NCBI RefSeq assembly: GCF_002154335.2
Contig: NZ_MTPX02000057.1
Coordinates: 1-35,428, forward strand
DNA from: Actinomyces ruminis
GTDB taxonomy: Bacteria; Actinomycetota; Actinomycetes; Actinomycetales; Actinomycetaceae
Direction of reading: 5' to 3'
DNA: 35,428 bases
Part shown: positions 17,100 to 26,621 of the stretch, piece by piece
Layout of the letters: each line of letters starts with the position of its first letter
Numbering within the stretch: position 1 is the first letter of the stretch
Program-made: the position numbers and the translations under genes
Notes under the pieces: model-generated
The model's database searches: none
Told to the model about the DNA's origin: nothing
The model's input: only the letters and a program-made list of their open reading frames with translations

Positions 17100-17994
17100 A
17101 TGAGCACTCTCCCCAGCCGGTCCTTCGGCTCCGTCGGCGTAGCCATGGTCACCCCCTTCACCCCGGAGGGGGAGATCGACGTCGAGGCCGCCCAGCGCCT
17201 GGCCGTCTCGCTGGTCGACGACGGCGCCGACATGATCCTGCTGGCCGGCACCACGGGTGAGGCCCCCACCACTCACCTGCCGGAGAAGCAGACCCTCCTG
17301 CGTGAGGTGAAGGACGCCTGGCGGGCCGGGCCATGCTGGTGGCCGGCGCCGGCTCCAACGACACCGCCCACGCGGTGCGCATCGGCGTCGGCTCCCAGGA
17401 GGCCGGCGCACAGGGACTGCTCATCAACGCCCCCTACTACAACCGCCCCAGCCAGGAGGCGTCTACCAGCACATCATGGCGGTGGTCGAGGCCACCGACC
17501 TGCCGGTCATGGTTTACGACATCCCCGGGCGCACCGGCGTGAAGATCACCGATGACACCCTCGCCCGCCTGGCCGAGCACGAGCGGGTCCTCGCGGTCAA
17601 GGACGCCACCGGCGACGTCGAGCAGGGCTTCGAGCGCATGGAGGCCACCGGCTTGGAGTACTACTCCGGTGACGACGGGCTGAACTTCGCCTGGCTCACC
17701 CACGGGGCCAGCGGCGTGGTATCCGTAGTCGCCCATGCCGACGCCCACTCCTGGCGGGAGATGATCCGCGAGGTCGACGCCGGCGACCTGCCCGGCGCCC
17801 GTGCTGTGGCCCAGCGCATGCGCCCGCTGGTGCGGGCCATCATGGGTGGCGGCCAGGGCGCGGTGATGGCCAAGGAGGCGCTGGTCCTGCAGGGGCGCAT
17901 CCCCAGCGCCACCGTGCGCCTGCCGCTGGTGCGTGCCACCGCCGCCGAGGTCGCCGCCCTGCGCGACAGCCTCGTCGCCGCCGGGCTGCTCTGA
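17100..17994 (+). CDS. dapA: 4-hydroxy-tetrahydrodipicolinate synthase, two bases lost
   Basis: Condenses pyruvate with aspartate semialdehyde, the first step of the diaminopimelate/lysine branch. The frame is broken near 17332 (GGCCGGG run before CCATGC) and near 17459 (GAGG before CGTCTAC). Adding one base at each gives about 298 aa, the family length. Motifs: LLAGTTGEAPTTHLPEK with the substrate Thr pair, INAPYYNRPSQEG, MVYDIPGRTG with the active-site Tyr, and VLAVKDATGD with the Schiff-base Lys near residue 168. The breaks fall in G runs and are most likely sequence errors. Confidence 0.93.
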
Positions 17995-18032
17995 GCCCGC
18001 CGGCGTCCGGCCGGCCCCGTCTACCGCCTCGC

Positions 18033-19793
18033 TCAGGCCGCGGCGTCGTCGCGGCCGATGATCTGCTCGCGCACCACGCGGCGCAGTATCTTGCCGATCT
18101 GAGAGCGCGGCATCTCCGCAATGATCTCCAGGTGCCGCGGCAGCGCGTAGTGGGGAATCGTCCGCTCCGCGTGCGCGCGCACCGCCTCCAGGGTGATCTG
18201 GCCCTCCGGCGTGCCCGGCTCCAGCACGATCGCCGCGCACACCAGCTCTCCGGCTGCGCCGCCCGGTAGCCCGACGACGGCGACGTCCGCCACGCCCTCC
18301 ATGTTCAGGATCGCCGCCTCCACCTGGGAGGGGTAGACGTTGAAGCCGCCGGTGATGATCAGCTCACGCCGCCGGTCGGCCATCCACAGGAAGGAGTCCT
18401 CCCGGCGCACCATATCCCCGGTGCGCAGCCAGCCGCCGGGCAGCATGGCCGCCGCCGTCGCCTCCGGGTCGTCCCAGTAGCCGGCGAATACCTGTGGCCC
18501 ACGCACCAGCAGCTCGCCAGGCTCACCGTCGGGCACCTCCTGCTCGGGGTCCGGGGCGTCCGGGTCCACCACGCGCACGTCGGTGGACGCGAAGGGCAGC
18601 CCCAGCGCGCCCAGGCGGCGGCTGGGACCCATGGGCGTGCCGGAGACGATGGGGCTGGTCTCCGTCATGCCGTAGCCCTCCACGAAGTACCCGCCCGTGG
18701 CGGCCTCCCACTCCGCGCCCACGGCCGGCGGCATCGGGGCCGCCCCGCACACGCCGTAGCGCAGCGTCTTCAGCGACACGCCCTTCTTCTGGGCGCCCCG
18801 CAGAATCCGCTCGAACATCACCGGCACCCCCACGAAGAACGTGAAGGGACGCCGCTGGTGCGCCTCCAGCACCTGACTGACCGAGAACTTCGGCAGCATC
18901 ACCTGCGTGGCCGCCTTCTGCACCGCGCAGAAGACGTTGAAGGTCAGCCCGAAGGCGTGGAAGAACGGCAACAGTGCCAGGAAGGTCTCCCCGCCCTCGT
19001 GCAGCATCGGCACCCAGGCGATCGCCTGGTTCGCATTGGCGCGCAGGTTCTGGTGCGTGAGCATCGCCGCCTTGGGCATGCCGGTAGTGCCGCCCGTGTG
19101 CAGCAGCACGGCCACATCATCCCCGCCCGGCCGGGGCCAGGCCGCCTCCAGCCGCTCCGCGCGGGACACCTCCCGGTCCCAGGAGCGCACCCCCGCCGGC
19201 AGCGAGTCGGCCCGCATGGAGGCGCGGGTCTGCCGCGCCCTGGCCACGGGCAGGTGCAGGGCGGCGCGCAGCCGGGCGGGCATGGCGGCGGCCAGGTCCA
19301 CGCTGAACACCGTGCGTCCGGCCAGTGGGTCGGCCGCCGGATCGGTGCCACCGGCCGCCGTCGACGCCGGGTCCAGTACCAGCTCAACGCCCTTCTCCCA
19401 GGCGATCACCACCCGGGCACCGTGGTGGGCCAACTGGGCGCGGATCTCCTCGGCGGGGGCGAGCGGGTTGTGCTCGGCCACAATCGCCCCCAGGCGCAGC
19501 GCCCCGTAGATCGCCACCACGTGCTGCGGGCAGTTCGGCATGAGCATGGCCACGCGATCACCGGCCTTGACGCCCGCCCGGCGCAGCAGGCCCGCGGCGC
19601 GCTCGGAGGCTTCCAACAGCTCGCGGTAGGTCAGGGTCGCGCCCATGAAGTCCAGGGCCACCCGGTCGCCGTAGAACTCGGCGGCGATGTCCAGCAGTTC
19701 GCCCAGCGGCCCGTCGGGGACGTCAATGACGGCGGGGATATTCGGCTGATAGTGCGGGCGCCGGTAGCGCTCGGCATCCTCCGCGCCACTCAC
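18033..19793 (-). CDS. fadD: Long-chain-fatty-acid--CoA ligase (second of tandem pair)
   Basis: Acyl-CoA synthetase of the AMP-forming superfamily, 586 aa. ATP-binding motif HTGGTTGMPK lies at about residues 232-241, followed by EGYGMTETSPI, the adenine-binding region GWLRTGDMV, the hinge DRRRELIITGGFNVYP, and a C-terminal catalytic Lys region (MPRSQIGKILRRVV). The ATG overlaps the stop of the upstream ligase by four bases, so the two form one translationally coupled operon. The proteins are clear paralogues throughout. The exact chain-length preference is not evident. Confidence 0.9.
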   Translation of the reverse strand: MSGAEDAERYRRPHYQPNIPAVIDVPDGPLGELLDIAAEFYGDRVALDFMGATLTYRELLEASERAAGLLRRAGVKAGDRVAMLMPNCPQHVVAIYGALRLGAIVAEHNPLAPAEEIRAQLAHHGARVVIAWEKGVELVLDPASTAAGGTDPAADPLAGRTVFSVDLAAAMPARLRAALHLPVARARQTRASMRADSLPAGVRSWDREVSRAERLEAAWPRPGGDDVAVLLHTGGTTGMPKAAMLTHQNLRANANQAIAWVPMLHEGGETFLALLPFFHAFGLTFNVFCAVQKAATQVMLPKFSVSQVLEAHQRRPFTFFVGVPVMFERILRGAQKKGVSLKTLRYGVCGAAPMPPAVGAEWEAATGGYFVEGYGMTETSPIVSGTPMGPSRRLGALGLPFASTDVRVVDPDAPDPEQEVPDGEPGELLVRGPQVFAGYWDDPEATAAAMLPGGWLRTGDMVRREDSFLWMADRRRELIITGGFNVYPSQVEAAILNMEGVADVAVVGLPGGAAGELVCAAIVLEPGTPEGQITLEAVRAHAERTIPHYALPRHLEIIAEMPRSQIGKILRRVVREQIIGRDDAAA

Positions 19794-21678
19794 CGGGACT
19801 GCTCCCCGGCGCCGCTTGCCTGCTCGGGCTCGCCGCGGCCGACCTCGCCCAGACGCTCCACCAGCGCGGTGGCGGCGGACTGAGAAGCGGCGGCCGCCGC
19901 CGTCGCCGCCCCCGCGGCCGCCTCCCGGGCGGCCAGCAGCTCCTCACGCACCACCCGGCGCAACACCTTGCCGATCTGGGAGCGCGGCATCTCCGTCAGG
20001 ATGGCCACCTGCCGGGGCAGCGCATAGTGGGACAGGGTCTTCTCGGCCCAGGCACGCACCTGGTCGAGCGTGACCGTCTGCCCGTCCTTCGGAAGGATGG
20101 CGGCGACCACGGACTCATTACCGGCCTCCGCCGGCAGTCCGACGACGGCGACCTCCTCCACCTGCGGCATGGAGCGCACCGCCGCCTCCACCTCGCTGGG
20201 GTAGATGTTGAAGCCGCCGGAGATGATCAACTCCTTGCGCCGGTCGGCCATGACGTAGAAGCCATCCTCCTCCTGGCGCACCAGATCCCCGGTGCGTAGC
20301 CAGTCGCCCGGCAGCATGACGGCGTTCGTCTCCTCCGGGTTCTCCCAGTAGCCGACGAACACCTGCGGGCCGTGCACCACCAGCTCGCCAACCTGACCCG
20401 GCTCCACCTCCACCTCGGGGTGGTCGGGGTCGACCACGCGCACGTCGGTGGACGGGTAGGGCACACCGAGCGCACCGGGGCGCCGCTCGGGGGAGATCGG
20501 GTTGCCCAGGATGATGGGCGCCGTCTCCGTCATGCCGTAGCCCTCGATGATGACGCCACCGGTGGCTTCCTCCCAGGCCTTGGCGACGGCCTCGGGGGTG
20601 GGCGCCGCCCCGCATACGGCGATCTTGCAGCTGGACAGGTCGGCGCCGGTCTCCCGCGCACGGGCAACAATCCGATCGAACATGACCGGTACCCCCGGGA
20701 AGAAGGTGGCCGGGTGTCGCTTCCAGGCGGCCAGCACCATATCGGCCCCGAACTTGGGCAGCACCACCTGGGTGGCGGCCAGCCCCACTGCGCACAGCAG
20801 CGACAGGCTCATCCCGAAGGCGTGGAAGAAGGGCAGCACGGCGTAGAAGGTCTCCTGACCCGCCTCACAGGTCTGGGAGGCCCAGGCCAGGCTCATTTCC
20901 GCGTTGGCGCGGGCGTTGGCGTGGGTCAGCTGGACCGCCTTGGGGGTACCGGTGGTGCCGCCGGTGTAAAGCAGCACGGCCACATCGCTTACGCCCGGCA
21001 GCGGGTGGCCCGAGGGCAGCGGCGGGGTGGTGGCGACCAGGTCGTCCCAGGAGGACACTCCGGCTGGCACCTTGCCGCGCAGCTCGCTGCGCTGGGAGCG
21101 GGCGGCCGCCACCGGGAGTTTCAGGGCCAGTCGGCTGGTCCACGGCAGCCCGCGGGACAGGTCCACGGACAGTACCCGCGCCCCACCCATGCCGGCGCGA
21201 TCGAGGGAGCCAACGCCTGCACGATCCGCGCCAGCGACTTCTCCCAGGCGATGATCACCCGGCCGTGGTGCATCTGAATCTGCTCGCGGATCTGGGCGGC
21301 GGGGGCCAGTGGGTTGTGCTCGGCGACGATCGCCCCGAGCCTCCAGGCGGCGTAGGCGATCACGACGTGCTGGGGACAGTTGGGCAGGATCACCCCGACG
21401 ACGTCGCCGCGACCCACGCCCAGGCGGTGCAGTGCCTCCGCGGCCCGGGCGACCTGATCGCTCAATTGCCGGTAGGTGGTTGCCTGCCCCATGAAGTCCA
21501 GGGCGATCCGGTCCGGGAAACGGCGGGTCGCGTCGTCGAGCATGCGGGAGAGCGGCTCGGTGACGGGCGCGATCACGCTGGGGACGCCGGGGGCGTAATG
21601 GGGGCGCTGGTAGTCGGTGGAGGCGCCCCGGAGGCGGGCCTGGCGGCCGGCGTCAGCGGCCTGGTCGAAGCTGCTCAT
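19790..21678 (-). CDS. fadD: Long-chain-fatty-acid--CoA ligase (first of tandem pair), one base lost
   Basis: Paralogue of the following ligase. The ATG at 21678 follows AAAGGGA. One base is missing near 21190 (CCGGC before ATGGG); restored, the protein is about 629 aa. Motifs: YTGGTTGTPKAVQLTH, EGYGMTETAPII, GDWLRTGDLV, DRRKELIISGGFNIYPSEVE and MPRSQIGKVLRRVV. It ends with an Ala-rich tail of about 45 residues that the second copy lacks. Expression is probably controlled through the palindrome at 21739-21769. The presence of two adjacent, differing copies suggests duplication with divergent substrate range. Confidence 0.9.
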
Positions 21679-21738
21679 CGTTCCCTTTCCCGAGTTTCCC
21701 GTCCGTGCCCGGCAGGGCGACCGGGCGGGGGATCGTAG

Positions 21739-21769
21739 CCTACGCAACCGTAACCTACGGTCGCGTAGG
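21739..21769. promoter_or_regulatory. Nested palindromic operator upstream of the fadD pair
   Basis: A 31-bp two-layer palindrome is centred on 21754: outer arms CCTACGC / GCGTAGG (7 bp, perfect) and inner arms ACCGTA / TACGGT (6 bp, perfect) around ACC. It lies 61 bp upstream of the first ligase start. TetR-type regulators of fatty-acid genes bind sites of this kind; the regulator is not in the window. Confidence 0.65.
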
Positions 21770-21871
21770 TGTGTGGGTGCGTGACGAGCATGCGACCTGT
21801 GGTTTGACGCTCACCATCGGCCCGCTCGCCGGCAGGCTAACGCGTCCGCCTGTGCGCTGCCCGTGAGCCGG

Positions 21872-24368
21872 CTACAAGCCGGTGGGCAGCGGCAGCCGGG
21901 ATACCACCCGCAGACGCCGCGTCGGCCGCGTCATCGCCACGTACAGGTCGCCGGGGCTGGACGCTCCGATGGCCGCGGGATCCACCAGCACCACCACGTC
22001 GAACTCCAGCCCCTTCGACAGCCGCGGTCCCATCACGGCCAGCCGACTGCGCAGAATGTCGCCTCCCGGCGCCGCCATCGCCGCCGCCAGCGCCGGGTCC
22101 TGTGCCAGCAGGGCGGCGACCTGACGCGGCTGCGGGGCGATCACCGCGATGCGGCCGATACTCACGCCCACCGCGGCATCCAATGCGGCCGACTCCGCTG
22201 CCACCGCCTCGCGCAGGGCCTGCCCCCAGGCGGCGTGGGCGGAGTCGTCCCGCTCGGCCGCGGGGGAGCCCGACAGGTCGTCCACCGTGAGGCAGTCGGG
22301 CAGGTCGCGTACCGAGCTCACCGGGTAGGTCACCGGCGCACCGAGCCCAGCGGCCACCTGCTCGGCCGCGCGCATGATCGTCGCCGGCGTGCGGTAGCAG
22401 ACGGTCAGCGCCTCCTCGCGCAACGGCGTCGTCGCCCGCGGCGCCCGGGAGCCGCGTCCACCGCGGCGCTTGGCCGGGCGCGTGCCCAACGCCGAAAGCA
22501 CGTGCCGCCACGAGCCCGGACGGCTCGGGCCGGAGTACTGCGCCAGGTCGCCCACGATCGTGAAGGAGCGCACCGGGCAGCGGCGGGCCAGTGCCGCCAC
22601 GCCATGGCACCCAGTTCCTGCGCCTCGTCGACGACGATATGCCCGTAGGTCCAGCTGCGGTCGGCCCGCGCCCGCTCCGCCAGGGTGAGGGACGGCCCGG
22701 ACTCCTCGACCGGTTGGCCAGCATCTCCGCGCTGACCATGCCATCGCCCAGCTCCTGCGACTCGATTGCCTGCGCCGCATAGGCGACCAGCGACTCGTGC
22801 CGGCGCGCCTCCAAACGCGCCCGGCGGGCCTCGGCGTCCTCACTGGGGCCCAGCAGCTCGGCCAGCTCGTCGATCAGCGGCACGTCCGCCTCCGTCAACT
22901 CGCTGCCCGCCGGACGCTCCAGCAGTCGGCGCTCGGTCGCCCGCAACTCCGGGGCCACCCGGGCCAGTAGGTCCGGGTGGGACCACAGCCGCTCCAGCAG
23001 ACCAACCGGCGTCGTTGGCATCCAGCACAGGTTGATCTCCCGGCGGGCGTCACGAGCGGTACGAATATCCTCCCGGATCCACGCGCGCGTGTCGGCGTCA
23101 CTGGCGTCCTGATGAGTAGCGGCGGCGAACTGATCGGTCAGGCGCTCCAGCAGCCACAGCACGAAGGTCTCGCGCGCCAGGTTGTGAGGCTTGCCGGAGC
23201 GCCGGGCGCGGGCGGCCGCCTCCCGGACGTCCGCGGGCAACAGCTGCAAACGCGTGCCCTGCACCACGATGTCGCGGGGCGCGTCCGGCACCCGCTGCAG
23301 GCCGCGCACCGCCCGGCGCAGAATGTCCGTCCACACCCACCGGGACTTCAACTCGGCGACCGGTCCCGGCTCGGTGCCGCGGGCGTGCACACCCGGCACC
23401 AGGTCCGCCAAGGTGGTGGAGACCACCCCCGTCTCGCCCAGCGAGGGCAGCACCTGCTCCACATAGCGCAGGAAGGTGCGTGACGGGCCCACCAACAGCA
23501 CTCCGGAACGCTCCAGGCGCTCGCGCTCGGCGTAGAAGAGGTAGGCGACCCGGTGCAGGGCCACCGCCGTCTTACCGGTGCCGGGACCGCCCTGCACCAC
23601 CAGCACGCCCTTGCCATCGCCGGTGACCACCCGGTCCTGCTCGGCCTGAATGGTGGCGACGATGTCGCCCATGCGCCCGTCGCGGGCCGCCGACATGGCC
23701 GCGATCAGCGCGCCCTCGCCCTGCAGCCCGTCAACGGCCATGCGCGTCTGCGCGGCCTCGGGGTTGGCCGCGGCCAGCGCGGTCGGCCCGCCCACCGCCG
23801 TCACGTCGATGAGCTCATCCTCCAGACCGATGACGCGGCGCGCACGCGTGTCGATATGCCGACGTCGCACCAGTCCCATCGGGTCGGAGGCCGTGGCCTG
23901 GTAGAAGGCCCGCGACAGGGGGGCGCGCCAGTCCAGTACCACCTCGCGGTGGCGGGCGTCCTGCAGGCCGATACGGCCCACATAGTGGCGTCGGCCCGCC
24001 GCGGTCACGTCGTCGTCCCCGTCCGGGGAGGCGGGGACGGCACCGTCGGCAACCGGCTGTGCCATGTCCATGCGGCCGAACACCAGCCGGTCCTCCACCC
24101 CCTCCAGGGAGGCAACCAGGTCGGAGTAGTGCACCGCGTAGGCGTCCCGCTCGCCGCGTGACTGGTGCGTGCCCGAGGCGCCCCGCGCCTGTGTGGCCGT
24201 CAGCGAGCGGCGGGCCGCGTCCAGCTGCCGATCCAACTCGCTGTAAGCCAGATCCACCACCTCCTGCTCCGCTGCGATCTCGCGGTCACGGGCGGACGCC
24301 ATGGCCGGACGCGGGGCGGCGGACTCGGTCGAGTCGAGCGGCTCGGGGCAGGGATGATGCTGGCTCAC
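21872..24368 (-). CDS. helD: HelD-type RNA polymerase-associated UvrD-like ATPase, two bases lost
   Basis: Superfamily 1 ATPase that frees stalled or inhibited RNA polymerase. GTG start at 24368; an ATG two bases upstream is followed at once by a stop. An N-terminal coiled coil (DREIAAEQEVVDLAYSELD) is diagnostic of HelD. The Walker A motif is GGPGTGKTAVALHR (about residues 260-273); VVDEAQELG is motif II and YVAMTRPTRRL is the last helicase motif. Two losses, near 22610 and 22708, both in GGG runs on the coding strand, split the C-terminal third; with both restored the protein is about 832 aa. Actinobacterial relatives (HelR) confer rifampicin tolerance. No rifamycin-associated element is visible upstream. 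Confidence 0.85.
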
Positions 24369-24370
24369 AT

Positions 24371-24761
24371 GACCTCGCTAGGCGTTGGGCCGTTGCCGGT
24401 GTGGGCCAGGGCCCAGCGGCGGCGGACGGAAAAGATAGTCGTGTACGGTGGCGGCCGGCACGGGGCGGCCCACATGAGGCGGTAGCCGAGCCGGTGAGGA
24501 TCGTCCATTATCTCCCCGGCGATCCGCCTCGCCACCCACGTCCCGGCGTGTTCGCCCGGAGGGGACGCGCGTGTGCCAGGCGATCACCGAGAGGACGGCG
24601 AGGAACTCGCTGCGGGCCTCACGCCCGGTCGCGTCGGGGGCCACCGGTGCGGGAACACACGCTGCCTTCCCGGTGTTGCACCAGCCGACGCACGGCCCGC
24701 AGCGGACCCGCGCGAGACGTGCCCGCATGAAACGAGCGCCAAAAGCGCGAGAGGAGGAGCG
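24371..24761. other. 391-bp spacer without recognised gene
   Basis: Between helD and the PAC2 gene. I see no convincing gene, repeat array or known RNA. A short hairpin GGATCG/CGATCC (about 24498-24523) and several GC-rich inverted stretches are present. Given the divergent genes it must hold two promoters; GATAGT at about 24435 is a weak -10 candidate. Confidence 0.5.
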
Positions 24762-25679
24762 ATGCGACCGCTATACACCGTGGAGCACCCAGCGGGTGAG
24801 CCAGTCTCGCCGCGCGTGCTCCTACACCACTTCGATGGAGCCATGGATGCCGGCCACGCCGGTGCGCTGGCCGTGGAGCAACTGGTGATGACCCTGCCTC
24901 ACACCCGCCTGGCCACCTTCGACATCGACTCCCTGCTTGACTACCGCGCCCGCCGGCCGGTGATGACCTTCGACCGCAACACCTACAGCGCCGTCGCCAT
25001 GCCCGAGCTGGTCCTGGAACTGCTGCAGGACGACGACGGCGAGGACCTGCTGCTGCTGCACGGTTCGGAGCCCGATTACCGCTGGCAGGAGTTTGCCGAC
25101 GCCGTCACGCACCTGGCCGTGTCCATGGGGGTGAGCCAGGCCGTCGGCATCAGCGGTATTCCCATGGCGATCCCGCACACGCGCCCCACCTACGTGCACG
25201 TCCACGGCTCGCAGCCGGACAAGCTCAACTCGCAGACGGAGGTGTTTGGCCGGGTAGAGCTGCCCGGTTCCATGGGGGCCTTCCTGGAACTGCACCTGGG
25301 CGAGGCCGGCATCGACTCCCGTGGCCTGTCCGCCTCCATTCCGCACTACATCGCCCGCGACGACTTCCCGCAGGGGGCCGCGGCCCTGCTGCGCGCGGTG
25401 GCCGAAAACACCGGCCTGGCCCTGCCACTGGGCGACCTGGAGGCGGCCGCCAACGTCAACCGCGCCGAGATCGATGCCGAGGCTGCCCAGCAGCCCGAGG
25501 TTAGCGCCGTCGTCTCCGCCCTGGAGGCCCAGTACGACGCCATGCTGCGGCAGGCCGACGACCTGGGCTTTGAAGGCGCTCCCACGCTCGACCTGCCTAG
25601 CGCGGACGAGATCGGCGCCCGCTTGGAGGCCTTCCTGGAGGCGAACGAGAACACCTCCGGCGACGGTCTACAGCACTAG
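24762..25679 (+). CDS. PAC2-family protein (proteasome assembly chaperone-like)
   Basis: Conserved actinobacterial protein of the PAC2 family, 305 aa, from an ATG with a strong AGGAGG five bases upstream. The frame is open further upstream, but composition and ribosome-binding site favour this start. Visible family traits: LLHHFDGAMDAGHAGALA near the start, LLLLHGSEPDYRWQEF, and GVSQAVGISGIPMAIPHTRP followed by the SxPHY segment ASIPHYIARDDFPQG. The C-terminus is acidic and helical. The biochemical role in bacteria is unclear. No membrane segment or signal is seen. Confidence 0.85.
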   Translation: MRPLYTVEHPAGEPVSPRVLLHHFDGAMDAGHAGALAVEQLVMTLPHTRLATFDIDSLLDYRARRPVMTFDRNTYSAVAMPELVLELLQDDDGEDLLLLHGSEPDYRWQEFADAVTHLAVSMGVSQAVGISGIPMAIPHTRPTYVHVHGSQPDKLNSQTEVFGRVELPGSMGAFLELHLGEAGIDSRGLSASIPHYIARDDFPQGAAALLRAVAENTGLALPLGDLEAAANVNRAEIDAEAAQQPEVSAVVSALEAQYDAMLRQADDLGFEGAPTLDLPSADEIGARLEAFLEANENTSGDGLQH

Positions 25680-25687
25680 CGCGGGGC

Positions 25688-26536
25688 TCAACTCCCGCCG
25701 TCGGGGCGCGGCAGCGTCGGGTCATCCGGCAGCCAGGTGCGCACCGGCAGCGGCAGGCGCCGCACCGCCCGTTCCACGACGTCCAGTTCCGACGGCGTGA
25801 ACGGCTCCTTGCGGGCCACCAGCACCAGGTTGCCGCGGCGCCGGCCGCGCACGACGGCCGGGTCACCCACCACCAACACGCCGCCGAACAGGGCACGCAG
25901 GTGTATCAGCTCCGCCGCCACCGCTTCGCGCGGCGGGCAGGCGGTATTGGCCAGGTACAGTCCATTCGATGCCAACAGCCGGCGGCACTCGGCCAGGAAC
26001 TCGCGTCCCGCGCACGCGGAGGGAACCATGCCGCCGGCGAACACGTCGCGCACCGCTACGTCCCACGCGTCGGCGTGCAGCGTACCCACCACCTGGGCGG
26101 CGTCGCCCACGCGGATGCGCAGCCGCGGCGCACGCGGCAGATCGAACCACTCGCGCACCTTGTGGGCCAGAACCGCATCGACCTCTACCGCCAACTGGGT
26201 CGAACCCGGCCGAGCGGCATCCCAGGCGCGGGCCAGGGCGCAGCCGGCGCCGCCCAAATGCAGCGCGCGCAACGGCTCGTCCGGCCCGTGCAGGGCAGAG
26301 ACGACCGCGTCCATCTGCTGGAGGTACTCGAAGTCCAGGTGCGTGGGGTCGCGCAGGTCGATCCAGGAGGACTCGGCGCCGTCGAGTAGCAGCAGCACCC
26401 CGGTGTCGCGCAGCTCCAGGCGCGCCGTCGCGCAGGAGGTCGCCACCGGTCCCGAGGGCAGCGCCGCGGCGAGGGCCGCATAGTCGGTGCCGCGGCGGCG
26501 CTTGGAGGCGCGGACAGAGGATTGACGGCGTGTCAC
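25688..26536 (-). CDS. Spermidine synthase-like methyltransferase-fold protein
   Basis: About 282 aa from a GTG at 26536 (MTRRQSSVRASKRRRG). The core has a spermidine-synthase layout: a beta-strand entry LELRDTGVLLLLDGAESSWI, HLDFEYLQQMDAV, a nucleotide-binding strand LRALHLGGAGCALARAW and LAVEVDAVLAHKVREWFDL. A TAACGT element lies five bases before the start, consistent with leaderless transcription. The frame extends upstream into the dinB region, but that part is a shadow. Whether it makes polyamines is doubtful, since the second substrate-binding residues are not apparent. Its stop is nine bases from the PAC2 stop. Confidence 0.8.
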   Translation of the reverse strand: MTRRQSSVRASKRRRGTDYAALAAALPSGPVATSCATARLELRDTGVLLLLDGAESSWIDLRDPTHLDFEYLQQMDAVVSALHGPDEPLRALHLGGAGCALARAWDAARPGSTQLAVEVDAVLAHKVREWFDLPRAPRLRIRVGDAAQVVGTLHADAWDVAVRDVFAGGMVPSACAGREFLAECRRLLASNGLYLANTACPPREAVAAELIHLRALFGGVLVVGDPAVVRGRRRGNLVLVARKEPFTPSELDVVERAVRRLPLPVRTWLPDDPTLPRPDGGS

Positions 26537-26621
26537 GAGGCACGTTATCGTGGCCACACAAGACGCCGTCCAGTCGGCTCCGGGTGCGGGGCGCGGCCGG
26601 AACACGTGGGGGAGGGCGGAG

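Noticed and set aside
24369..24560. Rifamycin-associated element upstream of helD
   Set aside because: I looked for the known 19-bp element and found no comparable inverted repeat here.
26540..26621. LexA/SOS box upstream of dinB, and an upstream GTG start at 26550
   Set aside because: Only a half-site-like GAACAC is seen, with no matching second half. The upstream start lacks a ribosome-binding site and adds no conserved sequence.
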